Origin: Fannyhessea vaginae DSM 15829
Lineage (GTDB): Bacteria; Actinomycetota; Coriobacteriia; Coriobacteriales; Atopobiaceae
Reading direction: 5' to 3'
Assembly (NCBI RefSeq): GCF_000159235.2
Contig: NZ_ACGK02000001.1
Location: forward strand, 558,001 to 622,000
Length of the DNA: 64,000 nt
The notes beneath the pieces were generated by a model. It was not told the origin of the DNA, ran no database searches, and worked only from the letters and a program-made list of their open reading frames with translations. This document shows positions 35,595-44,797 of this stretch, piece after piece (within the stretch, counting starts at the first letter, position 1; the number at the start of each line of letters is the position of its first letter). The position numbers were made by a program, and so were the translations under genes.

Positions 35595-36437
35595 ATGTAT
35601 ACAACGTTAAAGCCAGTGCTTAAAAAGGCAATTCAAATGAATATGGCTATTGGAGCTTTTAACGCCCATAATCTTGAAATGACTCAGGCAATTGTTAAGG
35701 CTGCATGCGCGGAGGGAGTACCAGTAATTATTCAGACCTCAGAGGGCACAGCAAAATTTGTAGGTATGAAAAGTTTTGTAGCTGTTTGTAAAAGCTTATC
35801 TGTTGAATATGGTATTGATGTTGTGCTTCATCTTGATCATGCACGTAATTGGGACAATATTAAAGAAGCTATTGATGCTGGTTATTCATCTATTATGTAT
35901 GATGGTTCACACCTACCTTTTAAAGAAAATGTCCTTGCCACACAACATGTTGTTGAATATGCGCATACAGCTGGAGCATCAGTTGAAGGAGAATTAGGAA
36001 CTATTGGTGGTACTGAAGACGGAATTGCAGTAGATCCCGATGCAGTTGAATTTACCAAGCCTGCGGATGCGGTGAAATTTGTTGAACTAACGGATGTGGA
36101 TGCACTAGCCGTCGGTATAGGCACCAACCACGGCCAGTATAAATCTAAAACTAAATTAAGATTTGATGTTCTTCAAGCAATCCATGAAGCCGTAGATATT
36201 CCTCTTGTTGTGCATGGTGGAACGGGTGTGTCAGATGAAGATATTCATAAAGTAATTAATGGTGGTATTCGTAAGTTTAATGTTGGTACTGAGTTGCTTG
36301 TAAATTGGAACAAAATTTCTGCCGATTTATATTCGACAAATAAAGAAAATACATCAACACGAAATAATGTTATTCCCGCACTTGAAGCAATACAAAAAAT
36401 TGTACAAGGTAAGATCGAGCTATTTAAAAATCTGTAA
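35595..36437 (+). CDS. Class II ketose-bisphosphate aldolase
   Basis: This 280-residue zinc aldolase belongs to the Fba/GatY/KbaY family. The N terminus has AIGAFNAHNLEM, the metal and catalytic region VVLHLDHARNW (Asp-His pair about residues 82-83), then VEGELGTIGGTED, and LVVHGGTGVSDED near the C terminus. It splits a 1,6-bisphosphate (tagatose or fructose type) to triose phosphates. The PfkB kinase next door probably makes the bisphosphate. GGGAGG precedes the chosen ATG. Confidence 0.9.
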   Translation: MYTTLKPVLKKAIQMNMAIGAFNAHNLEMTQAIVKAACAEGVPVIIQTSEGTAKFVGMKSFVAVCKSLSVEYGIDVVLHLDHARNWDNIKEAIDAGYSSIMYDGSHLPFKENVLATQHVVEYAHTAGASVEGELGTIGGTEDGIAVDPDAVEFTKPADAVKFVELTDVDALAVGIGTNHGQYKSKTKLRFDVLQAIHEAVDIPLVVHGGTGVSDEDIHKVINGGIRKFNVGTELLVNWNKISADLYSTNKENTSTRNNVIPALEAIQKIVQGKIELFKNL

Positions 36438-36484
36438 GCATAATAGCTTTGTTGATGAATAGATTAATTGAGGGGGTGTTGTAG

Positions 36485-37441
36485 TTGAGTATATTTTGTA
36501 TAGGTCAAGCATGCTATGACATAACTGGATCTATTTCTACACAAGAAATTGTAACTGATTCAAAGTATAGATTTGAAGAATATACTGCTTGTTGTGGAGG
36601 ACCGGCGCTGAACGCTGCTTGTGTAGCGGGAAAATGGGGAGCATCGTCTTATCTAGTTGCTAGACTTGGACATGATATGTATGCCGAAGAGATTCGTAAA
36701 TCACTTAAAGTGTTTAATGTTAATGAACAGTATATGATTAAGGATCCTCTTGCTACGACACCATTTAGTTTTATCGTTTCTCATGGATTAACAGGATGTC
36801 GAACCATATTTAATTTTCCGACAAAACAATCTGATGTTGAGATAACAGTACCTTATTTTGCAGAGGATGCTGTTAACACTCAAAAGAGCAATGATATAGT
36901 TCCTACCACATTACTTACGGATGGACATGATATCGCTGCTGCAAAAAAATATAAGAAGGCATATGGCACAATACCATTTATATGCGATGCTGGTACGCTT
37001 CGTGCTGAAACCTTAGAATCTGCTCAATTATCAACGTATCTCATTTCTTCACAGCATTTTGCAAGTCAATATCTGGGTTATGACTTTTCTCTTAGCAGCG
37101 CTTGTTTATATGAGAGTATGAGGAAACTTCAGCAAATTAATTCGAGTGCTTTTGTAGCTGTAACATTAGGCGCTAATGGGCTTTTAACACTTATTAAGGA
37201 CACGTTGTTTCACATATCGGTACCTAAGGTAGAAGTTGTAGATACAACTGGTGCAGGAGACATATTTCATGGAGCTTTTACGTATGCTATTGAAATGAGA
37301 TATGAGGTAGAGAATGCATTGCGGCTTGCAACTGCAGCAGCAGCATTGTCAGTGGGGAAAATTGGAAGTCAAGTATCGATACCGGATCTTTTAGCTGCAC
37401 AGAAATTAATGGCAGATATATTTTTAAAGCGTATTGATTAG
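36485..37441 (+). CDS. PfkB-family sugar kinase
   Basis: This 318-residue kinase starts MSIFCIGQACYDITG, has CCGGPALNAACVAGKWG as its substrate-binding region and DTTGAGDIFHGAF with the catalytic aspartate near residue 257. Together with the adjacent bisphosphate aldolase it suggests phosphorylation of a sugar phosphate imported by the ascorbate-type PTS. The start is TTG after GGGGGTG, as often in this genome. The exact substrate is not predictable. Confidence 0.88.
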   Translation: MSIFCIGQACYDITGSISTQEIVTDSKYRFEEYTACCGGPALNAACVAGKWGASSYLVARLGHDMYAEEIRKSLKVFNVNEQYMIKDPLATTPFSFIVSHGLTGCRTIFNFPTKQSDVEITVPYFAEDAVNTQKSNDIVPTTLLTDGHDIAAAKKYKKAYGTIPFICDAGTLRAETLESAQLSTYLISSQHFASQYLGYDFSLSSACLYESMRKLQQINSSAFVAVTLGANGLLTLIKDTLFHISVPKVEVVDTTGAGDIFHGAFTYAIEMRYEVENALRLATAAAALSVGKIGSQVSIPDLLAAQKLMADIFLKRID

Positions 37442-37461
37442 AAAACGATGAGAGTGTGGAT

Positions 37462-37932
37462 ATGTGTAAATCTAACAAGGATAATGTTGCGACATTAGAT
37501 CAGTTGCTTCAAAAGAAAAACGTTCAACTTATAAATAAGGTAGCAAACTGGCAAGAAGCAGTGCGTATTTCACTTAAACCATTAGAGAAAGGAGGATTTG
37601 TTGATGAATGTTATGCGGAAAATATCATTAAGGACGTATACGAACTGGGGCCTTATTTTGTTTTAACAGATAAAATCGCACTGATTCATGGTAGACCCGA
37701 AAAAGGTGCAATAAAACAGCAGCTTGCAATTACGGTGCTTAAGAAGCCAGTTTTTTTCCTTGATTCAACCAGTCCGGTACGAATTTTATTTGCCCTGGCT
37801 GCAGAAAATGCTGATTCACATATTGAAGCAATAAAATTGCTTGCAACGTTTTGTATGGATGAATCGAATGTAGATAAGTTATTAGAGCTAGAAAACGTTG
37901 ACGATATTTATAAACATTTGATGGAAGTTTAA
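37462..37932 (+). CDS. PTS EIIA component, ascorbate type
   Basis: This 156-residue protein resembles UlaC/SgaA EIIA domains. The phosphorylated His lies in KIALIHGRPEKGA, and FFLDSTSPVRILFALAAENADSHIEAI follows. The ATG at 37462 is preferred; an in-frame GTG six bases earlier is possible. It precedes the matching EIIB and EIIC genes. Confidence 0.88.
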   Translation: MCKSNKDNVATLDQLLQKKNVQLINKVANWQEAVRISLKPLEKGGFVDECYAENIIKDVYELGPYFVLTDKIALIHGRPEKGAIKQQLAITVLKKPVFFLDSTSPVRILFALAAENADSHIEAIKLLATFCMDESNVDKLLELENVDDIYKHLMEV

Positions 37933-37951
37933 CTTGGGTTAGGAGGTGGAC

Positions 37952-38251
37952 ATGATTAAGATTATCGCAGTATGTGGTAATGGGCTTGGAAGTAGTTTAG
38001 TGTGTCAAATGGCTATTGATTCTGCACTAAAGGCAATTGGTGTTCAAGCCAAAGTGACACATACAGATACAACAGCAATTTCTTCTATGGCGGCAGATGC
38101 AGATATTATTGTATCGGGTGCAAATTTTAAGAAACTAATGGAAAAGAAAAACTTAACTGTGCCTATTGTATATCTTAACAAGCTGGTAGATAAGCAAGAA
38201 ATTACTGATAAATTAAGACCCATATTAGTCGAAATGGGTGTTTTAGAGTAG
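37952..38251 (+). CDS. PTS EIIB component, ascorbate type
   Basis: This 99-residue UlaB-like protein has the phosphocysteine loop AVCGNGLGSSLV near the N terminus. The ATG at 37952 follows a near-perfect AGGAGGTG; the in-frame GTG at 37946 overlaps that site and is rejected as start. Confidence 0.9.
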   Translation: MIKIIAVCGNGLGSSLVCQMAIDSALKAIGVQAKVTHTDTTAISSMAADADIIVSGANFKKLMEKKNLTVPIVYLNKLVDKQEITDKLRPILVEMGVLE

Positions 38252-38294
38252 GTTAACTCTGTAGATATATCAAAGAAGGAAAGAGGGTTGTGTT

Positions 38295-39605
38295 ATGTTT
38301 ATTCTTGAGTGGATAATTAATAATATCCTTACACAAGCTGCCATTATTATTGCATTGATTGCTTGTTTAGGACTTGCACTACAGAAAAAACCCTTAAGTG
38401 ATGTTCTTGCAGGAACCATGAAGACTATGTTTGGTTTTATGATACTTGGTGCTGGTTCTTCTATCCTACAAGGGTCGCTTAAATATTTTGGTGCAGTATT
38501 TAATGCGGCATTTGACCTTGGTTCTGCTGGTGGGGCTGTTGTAGCTTCAATAGAAGGTATTAACGGTCAGGCAATGACTGATTTAGGTCTCGGTTCAGAA
38601 ATTGCTATTACTCTTGCTGGTATTTTTATCGTTAATATTATACTTGCACGTGTCACTAAATTTAAATATATTTTCCTTACAGGACAAGCACTTTTATGGG
38701 AATCAACCCTTGCCGTTGTATTTTCATGGTTTTTAAATCTTCGTGGAGTTCCATTAATTGTTCTTGCATCTGTTGTAGGAGGCTGCTTTGCAACGTTTAT
38801 GCCAGCTATTGCACAACCTGTTATGCGTAAAATAACTGGCAGTGATGACATTGCTCTTGGCCATTTTTGTACCATTGGTTATATGGTGACTGCAGGTGTT
38901 GCTAAATTGGTAGGTGATGACTCCAAATCTGCTGAAGATATTAAACTGCCAGAGAGTTTAGACTTCCTGAACGATACGTATCTTGCTGTATTTACCGTAA
39001 TGTTACCTTTCTTTCTTATTACATCAATTGTTGCTGGTCCTGAAGCTTGCAATGCTGCGTGTAAAGCACTTGGCTTGGGTATCAATGTAAATTATTTAGT
39101 TCAATCATTTCTTCAATGTGCAACTTTTGTAATTGGCCTTTATGTTTTGATGATGGGTGTTCGCCAATTATTGGATAACATCGTACCGGCATTTCAGGGC
39201 ATTTCTATGAAGCTTGTTCCGGATTCAAAGCCTGCTCTTGATTGTCCTGTTCTATTCCCATATGCACCAAATTCAGTTATTCTAGGTTTTGTTTTTACTA
39301 CGATTGGTTCACTTATTGGTATGGCTCTTTCTCCGCTTACGGGTTATCTTGTAATTCCTGGCGTTATGTCTAACTTCTTTGCGGGTGGTACTGCAGGTAT
39401 TTTTGGCAATGCTATGGGTGGTCGTCGCGGTCTTATTATCGGTTGTATAGTACATGGTATTTTCATAATGATTATTCCAGCGTTGCTTACACCAATGTTG
39501 GCTCAAATAGGATTCGTAAATCTTACTTGTACAGATGTCGATACCGTCTTTACTGGATTTTTCCTATATGCAGTTAAGGGTCTTCTTGCAATGTTTGGTG
39601 CCTAA
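38295..39605 (+). CDS. PTS EIIC component, ascorbate type
   Basis: This 436-residue polytopic permease of the UlaA family has KTMFGFMILGAGSSILQGSL near the N terminus and FPYAPNSVILGFVFTTIGSL later. Members import ascorbate and other sugars. No ascorbate pathway genes (lactonase, 3-keto-L-gulonate-6-P decarboxylase) are present, so ascorbate is not the likely substrate here; a ketose is more plausible given the kinase and aldolase. Confidence 0.9.
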   Translation: MFILEWIINNILTQAAIIIALIACLGLALQKKPLSDVLAGTMKTMFGFMILGAGSSILQGSLKYFGAVFNAAFDLGSAGGAVVASIEGINGQAMTDLGLGSEIAITLAGIFIVNIILARVTKFKYIFLTGQALLWESTLAVVFSWFLNLRGVPLIVLASVVGGCFATFMPAIAQPVMRKITGSDDIALGHFCTIGYMVTAGVAKLVGDDSKSAEDIKLPESLDFLNDTYLAVFTVMLPFFLITSIVAGPEACNAACKALGLGINVNYLVQSFLQCATFVIGLYVLMMGVRQLLDNIVPAFQGISMKLVPDSKPALDCPVLFPYAPNSVILGFVFTTIGSLIGMALSPLTGYLVIPGVMSNFFAGGTAGIFGNAMGGRRGLIIGCIVHGIFIMIIPALLTPMLAQIGFVNLTCTDVDTVFTGFFLYAVKGLLAMFGA

Positions 39606-39621
39606 ACTTTTTGTTAATGTT

Positions 39622-39649
39622 GTCATATTTATCCCCACATAAATATGAC
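39622..39649 (+). repeat. Perfect 10-bp inverted repeat after the EIIC gene
   Basis: GTCATATTTA and TAAATATGAC flank an eight-base loop, starting 17 bases after the EIIC stop codon. No clear T-run follows. It may stabilise the 3' end of the PTS mRNA or bind a regulator. Confidence 0.45.
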
Positions 39650-39676
39650 TAGGTATCAATTTGCCCTTTCTTTCTG

Positions 39677-39706
39677 GGGAGGAGTAATACTTTGCTCCTC
39701 CCTTGT
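39677..39706 (+). terminator. Hairpin between the EIIC and TPR-like genes
   Basis: GGGAGGAG pairs with CTCCTCCC around a ten-base loop and is followed by TTGTT. It probably reduces readthrough into the two downstream genes. The T-tract is short, so termination may be partial. Confidence 0.6.
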
Positions 39707-39748
39707 TACAAGTTCATTTTAAATTTAAATGATTTGTCGGTGATAATA

Positions 39749-40183
39749 ATGTTTGATTTTTTAAAAATAAAAAAAGATGTAGATGATCATAAAAGAGCTT
39801 CACAGGTAAACAGTACACAAAGTAATGAAAATGTTCAAAATCATTGCCAAGATATTGATCAAGAAATTTTGTCTATCAATGCTGAGTTACGTTGTTTGGA
39901 AGAAAAACATGATGAGGACTCAATAAATAAAACAGTCATGTTATTGAATAAAAAAGCTGATTTATTTGAGAAATTAGACAAGTTAGATGAAGCAATAAGT
40001 ATCTATGAGACAACCATGAAAATGACCAATAAAATGGGGGTATCATATAAAAGGCTTACAATTTTATACAACAAAAAAAGGAATTTAGCCATTGCATCAG
40101 GTAATGATGAAGAGATGCGTCACTATTTTGATAAGCAGCAAGCCTTAATGCAGCTTTCAAAAGATATGCTACGTGGTAAGTAG
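39749..40183 (+). CDS. TPR-like helical protein of unknown function
   Basis: This 144-residue, highly charged, helical protein has a segment (about residues 65-100) reading as a tetratricopeptide-like unit: LFEKLDKLDEAISIYETTMKM. No catalytic motif is visible. It ends five bases before the P-loop kinase gene, so the two are probably coexpressed. I prefer the ATG at 39749 (MFDFLKIKKD) over an upstream in-frame start inside the preceding hairpin. The function is unknown. Confidence 0.6.
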   Translation: MFDFLKIKKDVDDHKRASQVNSTQSNENVQNHCQDIDQEILSINAELRCLEEKHDEDSINKTVMLLNKKADLFEKLDKLDEAISIYETTMKMTNKMGVSYKRLTILYNKKRNLAIASGNDEEMRHYFDKQQALMQLSKDMLRGK

Positions 40184-40188
40184 GTAGT

Positions 40189-40827
40189 ATGTCTAGAACA
40201 TTGATATTACTTGCTGGTTATCCAGCAACAGGAAAGTCTACGCTGTGTAAAAAATTACAAAAAATATATGAGAATGCAGCGGTTATAGCACCTGATGATA
40301 TAAAAGAGGAATATTGGGATAGAATCGGTTTCAACAACGCTCAGGAAAAAGCCACGCTTGAAATAGCTGTTTGGAAAACATATTATGATCGTCTTATAAG
40401 ATATATGGAAAGTGAGCAGTTGATAATAACGGACTACCCATTCAGTAATAAACAAAAGCCAACTTTAAAGTTACTTTGTGAATTATATGAATACCAGTGT
40501 ATTACGGTTCGTTTTGTTGGTGATCTTAAGGAGATTTATAAGCGTTCACTTGCTAGAGATCTTGACCAAAAACGTCATTTAGGTCATTTAATGAATCATT
40601 ATCATCAAGGCGATTATCTTGAAAATAGATTAAATGCCGATGTTCTTGTTAGTTACGATTTGCTTAGATACCGTTGCCGTTCAAAAGGGTACGGTGCCTT
40701 TTGTTTGGGTACATTGTTAGAGGTTGATGCTACATATGTTGAAAAAATTGATTTTGAAGAGATAATTATTGCTCTCAATAATTTCATTTCACAGCAAAAT
40801 AAAAATCAAAGAAGTTGGTTCAAATAA
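40189..40827 (+). CDS. P-loop kinase-like ATPase
   Basis: This 212-residue protein starts MSRTLILLAGYPATGKSTLCKKL with a Walker A motif (GYPATGKST, about 10-18). IAPDDIKEEYWD follows, then ITDYPFSN, and a later Arg-rich lid-like stretch RSLARDLDQKRHLGH. This is the layout of small kinases and zeta-toxin/AAA_33-type ATPases that phosphorylate small molecules. The substrate is unknown. Its place between a PTS and its regulator suggests a sugar or cofactor substrate, but that is inference. Confidence 0.7.
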   Translation: MSRTLILLAGYPATGKSTLCKKLQKIYENAAVIAPDDIKEEYWDRIGFNNAQEKATLEIAVWKTYYDRLIRYMESEQLIITDYPFSNKQKPTLKLLCELYEYQCITVRFVGDLKEIYKRSLARDLDQKRHLGHLMNHYHQGDYLENRLNADVLVSYDLLRYRCRSKGYGAFCLGTLLEVDATYVEKIDFEEIIIALNNFISQQNKNQRSWFK

Positions 40828-40942
40828 TATAAATGTTATTAGTGCTCTTCTTTGTTTCATTGATGGCTTTACGTACAATTAATTATAGTGAGTTTAGTGC
40901 GATTGTCTGCGCTTTTGTGGGCTATATGCATTCAGTTATGCT

Positions 40943-40962
40943 AACATACAAAAATGTATGTT
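40943..40962. promoter_or_regulatory. Candidate GntR operator
   Basis: AACATACA and TGTATGTT form a perfect inverted repeat with an AAAA centre, about 55 bases upstream of the GntR/UTRA gene. GntR-family regulators commonly bind such short A/T-flanked palindromes, so autoregulation is likely. Confidence 0.5.
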
Positions 40963-41017
40963 TCTAGCACCTTAGGTTATTTAGCTTTCTGAACGCTTGT
41001 TGTCAATAGGAGTGGTT

Positions 41018-41767
41018 ATGATGGATTCCTTATTTGGAACAGTACTAGACAATACTAGCCACGAACAACTATATTACCAGCTTTATAATATTCTATTTCA
41101 AAATATTGTTGAGGGTGTATATAAAGTTGGCGATTTATTGCCATCAGAGCCAACATTGGTTGATTACTATGGAATTAGTCGTGCTACAGTTCGAAAATCT
41201 ATGGAATTATTAGTTACAAATGGATTAGTTGAACGTCGGCGTGGGGTTGGCTCTGTCGTTATTTCAAATCAACCTTCTTCGGCGCTTAATAAGGTTGCTA
41301 GCTATTTAAAACGTACTGTTACTGATGATGGTAAACCTTTTAAAAAAGTAATATCTGCTCATGATATTAAAGCTGACGATAAATTGGCAAAAATTTTATG
41401 TGTTGCGACTGATATAGAATTATTTGAATTAAAAAGAGTACGTTATGGAGGCAATACGTCCTTTTATTTAGAGACGGTATATGTTGTACATTCTTATTTG
41501 CCTGATATACATAAAAGAGATTTTTCAAAAGAATCCTTAAGGTCGTATTATTTTGATATTATGCATAAACGTTGGGTGCGCGCTACACAACATATTTGTG
41601 CTGAAGTTGCAAGCGCTAATGTAGCGAAACAATTGCAAATTGAACCTGGGTCTCCAATATTAACGATCTATCGTGTAACATATGATCAAAATAATATTCC
41701 GAGAGAATATATGATTAAACAGTATCGTGCAGATAAATATTATCTTGTAATGAATCTTGAAAATTAA
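41018..41767 (+). CDS. GntR-family regulator with UTRA sensor domain
   Basis: This 249-residue regulator has an N-terminal GntR winged helix (LLPSEPTLVDYYGISRATVRKSMELLVTNG, then RRRGVGSVV). The C-terminal UTRA ligand domain includes FELKRVRY and YLETVYV. HutC/FarR-subfamily members respond to sugar phosphates or related ligands. It follows the ascorbate-type PTS operon and probably controls it. AGGAG precedes the ATG at 41018. Confidence 0.9.
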   Translation: MMDSLFGTVLDNTSHEQLYYQLYNILFQNIVEGVYKVGDLLPSEPTLVDYYGISRATVRKSMELLVTNGLVERRRGVGSVVISNQPSSALNKVASYLKRTVTDDGKPFKKVISAHDIKADDKLAKILCVATDIELFELKRVRYGGNTSFYLETVYVVHSYLPDIHKRDFSKESLRSYYFDIMHKRWVRATQHICAEVASANVAKQLQIEPGSPILTIYRVTYDQNNIPREYMIKQYRADKYYLVMNLEN

Positions 41768-42004
41768 AACACCTGTTTATTCTAGATACTGTTAGTAAGA
41801 AACACACTTATATCCTTTTAGCTCGATCATTATGAGCTTGAAATATCATCATGCGCATAAGCGATTCCACACGGGAACACGTCACGCCATCAATTTTACT
41901 CTCGCCTTGCTTGTCAATCCAACAAACACATATTTTGTCCAGGCACCCATGTATACTAGAGAACGTAACATCTTATAACGTATAGCGGCTTTGGAAGGAC
42001 CGTT

Positions 42005-44797
42005 ATGACTGAGATTAACGCAGCTCTTTGGGGCAAAAAAGCAGAATATGATGGTGCCATGCTCTGGCTTCCACTAGCACAACATTTGGTAGACACCAGC
42101 AATGTCATTGGCTTGCTTTGGGAGCATTGGCTCAGCTCGAGTCAGCGAGCTATGCTTACCGCTTCGCTAACGAAACCCGCATGTGTAAAAAACTTGCTTC
42201 AATTTGTAGCATCTGTTCATGATATTGGTAAGGCTACACCAGTCTTTCAGTTTAGAGAAGCAATCGCAGGATCAAAAGAACTAGATATACAGCTCAAAAA
42301 TAAGCTCATTACTGCCGGTTTTAAAGGAGCTGACAATTTTATAAGTTCTACCAAAGACTGGAGCACAAGCCATCACAACATTACAGGACAAGCAATACTT
42401 GAAAAGTACGGAGTACCTCACGGAATATGTGCTATTGTAGGCGCACACCATGGGAAACCTCTGGATAGTTCTCGAGTATACTTAGATGATCTTGCCGCCT
42501 ATCCCGATCACTTTTATCAAACAGAAGGTATAAGTGAGGTTGCTCAGTTATGGAAAAATACACAAGAACAGATTCTTGCATGGGCACTCGAAAGAAATGA
42601 TTTTCAATGTGTTGCGGATCTTCCAGAAATAAGTGAGCCAGCTCAAATGGTTCTCTGTGGCCTCGTTATTATGGCAGACTGGATTGCAAGCAATGAGCAC
42701 TTTTTTCCTCTTATATCAATTGAAGAAAGCGGTATTACTAATCAGAAAGAGCGCCTCGAAAGAGGCTGGAGCGCATGGATTGACCATGGAACAAAAGACT
42801 TGTGGGAACCATCATTATGCGCTGCCAATGCAAACCAGCAATATAATAAGCGTTTTGGGTTTACCCCTAATGGTATTCAGCAAACAATATATGAAGTTAT
42901 TCGTACCTGCAACAGCCCTGGAATAGTTATTCTTGAAGCGCCAATGGGATCTGGAAAAACAGAAGCGGCGCTCATTGCTGCTGAACAATTAGCTCAGCAA
43001 ACAGGAAAAAGCGGATTATTTTTTGGGCTTCCCACACAAGCAACTTCAAATGGCATGTTTTCCCGCGTACACCAATGGCTTAAAGGTGTTATTGGTGATT
43101 TCAATAGTGCACTTGGACTTAGATTAGTGCATGGAAAAGCAGCGCTTAATGAAGACTTTGCACACATTGCTAAAACTTGTAATAGTCTGAATAACGGTGA
43201 TGTGAATTCTGCAGTAATTCTAAATGACTGGTTTTCTGGAAGAAAGACAGCCTTACTAGATGACTTTGTTGTGGGAACTGTTGATCAGTTTTTATTGGCT
43301 GGACTTAAACAGAAACACCTCATGCTCAGGCACTTGGGGCTTAGCAAAAAAGTGGTAATTATTGATGAAGTGCATGCATACGATACATACATGAATCAGT
43401 ATCTTGAAGAGGCAATCATGTGGATGGCAGCGTATGGTGTTCCAGTGCTCTTGCTTTCCGCAACATTACCTTATGAACGAAGAGACACACTATTACGAGC
43501 CTATGTAAAGGGGCTTGGTCTAAAGTGGAAAACTCAGTGCGATAAAACTGAATACGATTCCCATTCTGAAACATATCCGCTGCTTACTTATAATGATGGA
43601 GCGCATATTAAACAGAGAGCCATATGCGAGCGCAACGGACTGCATTCCTTACAAATTGAAGTGCACAAACTTATTGACGATTCAAAACATACCATCTTAC
43701 TAGCTACATTGAAAGAGCTATTGCAAAGTGGCGGAGTTGCGGGAATCATCGTTAATACAGTGCGACGCGCTCAAGAAATCTATAATGCATGTCAAGAAGA
43801 GTTTGGTCATGATGAGCTTACGCTTATTCACTCTCAGTTCATCGCCACCGACCGCATAAGAAAAGAAAAAAGGATTAGCGAAGCAATTGGAAAAGGCGCA
43901 ACGCGGCCATATAAAGCTATTATTATAGGAACTCAGGTTCTTGAACAGTCACTAGATATCGATTTTGATGTATTGATTACCGATTTAGCGCCCATGGACT
44001 TAATTTTACAACGGGCAGGTAGGCTACATAGACATGTGATAGCAAGACCAGCACGTGTAACAACCCCACACCTGTATATACTTGCCACATCAGAGGAGTT
44101 TAAGTTTGATAAGGGTGCAATCGCAGTGTATGGCGCTTATCTCCTCATGAGGACACAGTATTTCTTACCTCAAGTGATACACATACCAGAAGATATTTGT
44201 CATCTGGTGCAAGAAGTATATGGGGATTCAGATATTGCGCTACCAGATGATCTCAAAGATTTATATGTACAAGCAAAAGATCAGTATATGAACGAAAGCA
44301 ATGCTAATAAGCTTAACGCTTGTAATTATCGCATTGATAAACCTCATACGGGTATTGGTAAAAAATCCATTATGGGACTACTGTCTAATAGCGTTACCGA
44401 AAACTCAGAGGAAGCAGGGATTGCACAAGTTCGTAATTCTAGAGAGTCGATTGAAATAATAGCCCTGAAAAAGGTTGGCTCTGGTTACGGTATATTTTCT
44501 GATGGTAATGATATTAAAGAACAAATCGACATACCTTACATTGCTATGAAGATAGCTCGTGAAACCATTAGCCTACCAGCTCAGTTTACGAGAACAACAA
44601 AAGCTACAGAACATTGCATTCGAGAGCTAGAAGCCTATCGGCAAACTCACATGGCTGAATGGAAGAATCAGCCATGGTTGCACGACTCGTTAGCTCTCAT
44701 TTTTGATGACAACGCTTCCTGTACTTTTTGTGGCTATACATTAAAATATAATCAAGAACTAGGTATTCTCTGCCAAAAGGAGCCTCACGATGCATGA
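42005..44797 (+). CDS. cas3: CRISPR-associated helicase/nuclease Cas3
   Basis: Cas3 unwinds and degrades DNA marked by Cascade. The N-terminal HD nuclease has VHDIGK near residue 71. The SF2 helicase has Walker A GSGKTEAAL (about 315-323) and DEVH (about 453-456), and the helicase C motif QRAGRLHRH is present. A Cys-containing C-terminal domain ends the protein. At 930 residues it is typical for subtype I-E with HD and helicase fused. It opens the cas operon, and its last 8 bases overlap cas8e. Confidence 0.97.
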   Translation: MTEINAALWGKKAEYDGAMLWLPLAQHLVDTSNVIGLLWEHWLSSSQRAMLTASLTKPACVKNLLQFVASVHDIGKATPVFQFREAIAGSKELDIQLKNKLITAGFKGADNFISSTKDWSTSHHNITGQAILEKYGVPHGICAIVGAHHGKPLDSSRVYLDDLAAYPDHFYQTEGISEVAQLWKNTQEQILAWALERNDFQCVADLPEISEPAQMVLCGLVIMADWIASNEHFFPLISIEESGITNQKERLERGWSAWIDHGTKDLWEPSLCAANANQQYNKRFGFTPNGIQQTIYEVIRTCNSPGIVILEAPMGSGKTEAALIAAEQLAQQTGKSGLFFGLPTQATSNGMFSRVHQWLKGVIGDFNSALGLRLVHGKAALNEDFAHIAKTCNSLNNGDVNSAVILNDWFSGRKTALLDDFVVGTVDQFLLAGLKQKHLMLRHLGLSKKVVIIDEVHAYDTYMNQYLEEAIMWMAAYGVPVLLLSATLPYERRDTLLRAYVKGLGLKWKTQCDKTEYDSHSETYPLLTYNDGAHIKQRAICERNGLHSLQIEVHKLIDDSKHTILLATLKELLQSGGVAGIIVNTVRRAQEIYNACQEEFGHDELTLIHSQFIATDRIRKEKRISEAIGKGATRPYKAIIIGTQVLEQSLDIDFDVLITDLAPMDLILQRAGRLHRHVIARPARVTTPHLYILATSEEFKFDKGAIAVYGAYLLMRTQYFLPQVIHIPEDICHLVQEVYGDSDIALPDDLKDLYVQAKDQYMNESNANKLNACNYRIDKPHTGIGKKSIMGLLSNSVTENSEEAGIAQVRNSRESIEIIALKKVGSGYGIFSDGNDIKEQIDIPYIAMKIARETISLPAQFTRTTKATEHCIRELEAYRQTHMAEWKNQPWLHDSLALIFDDNASCTFCGYTLKYNQELGILCQKEPHDA

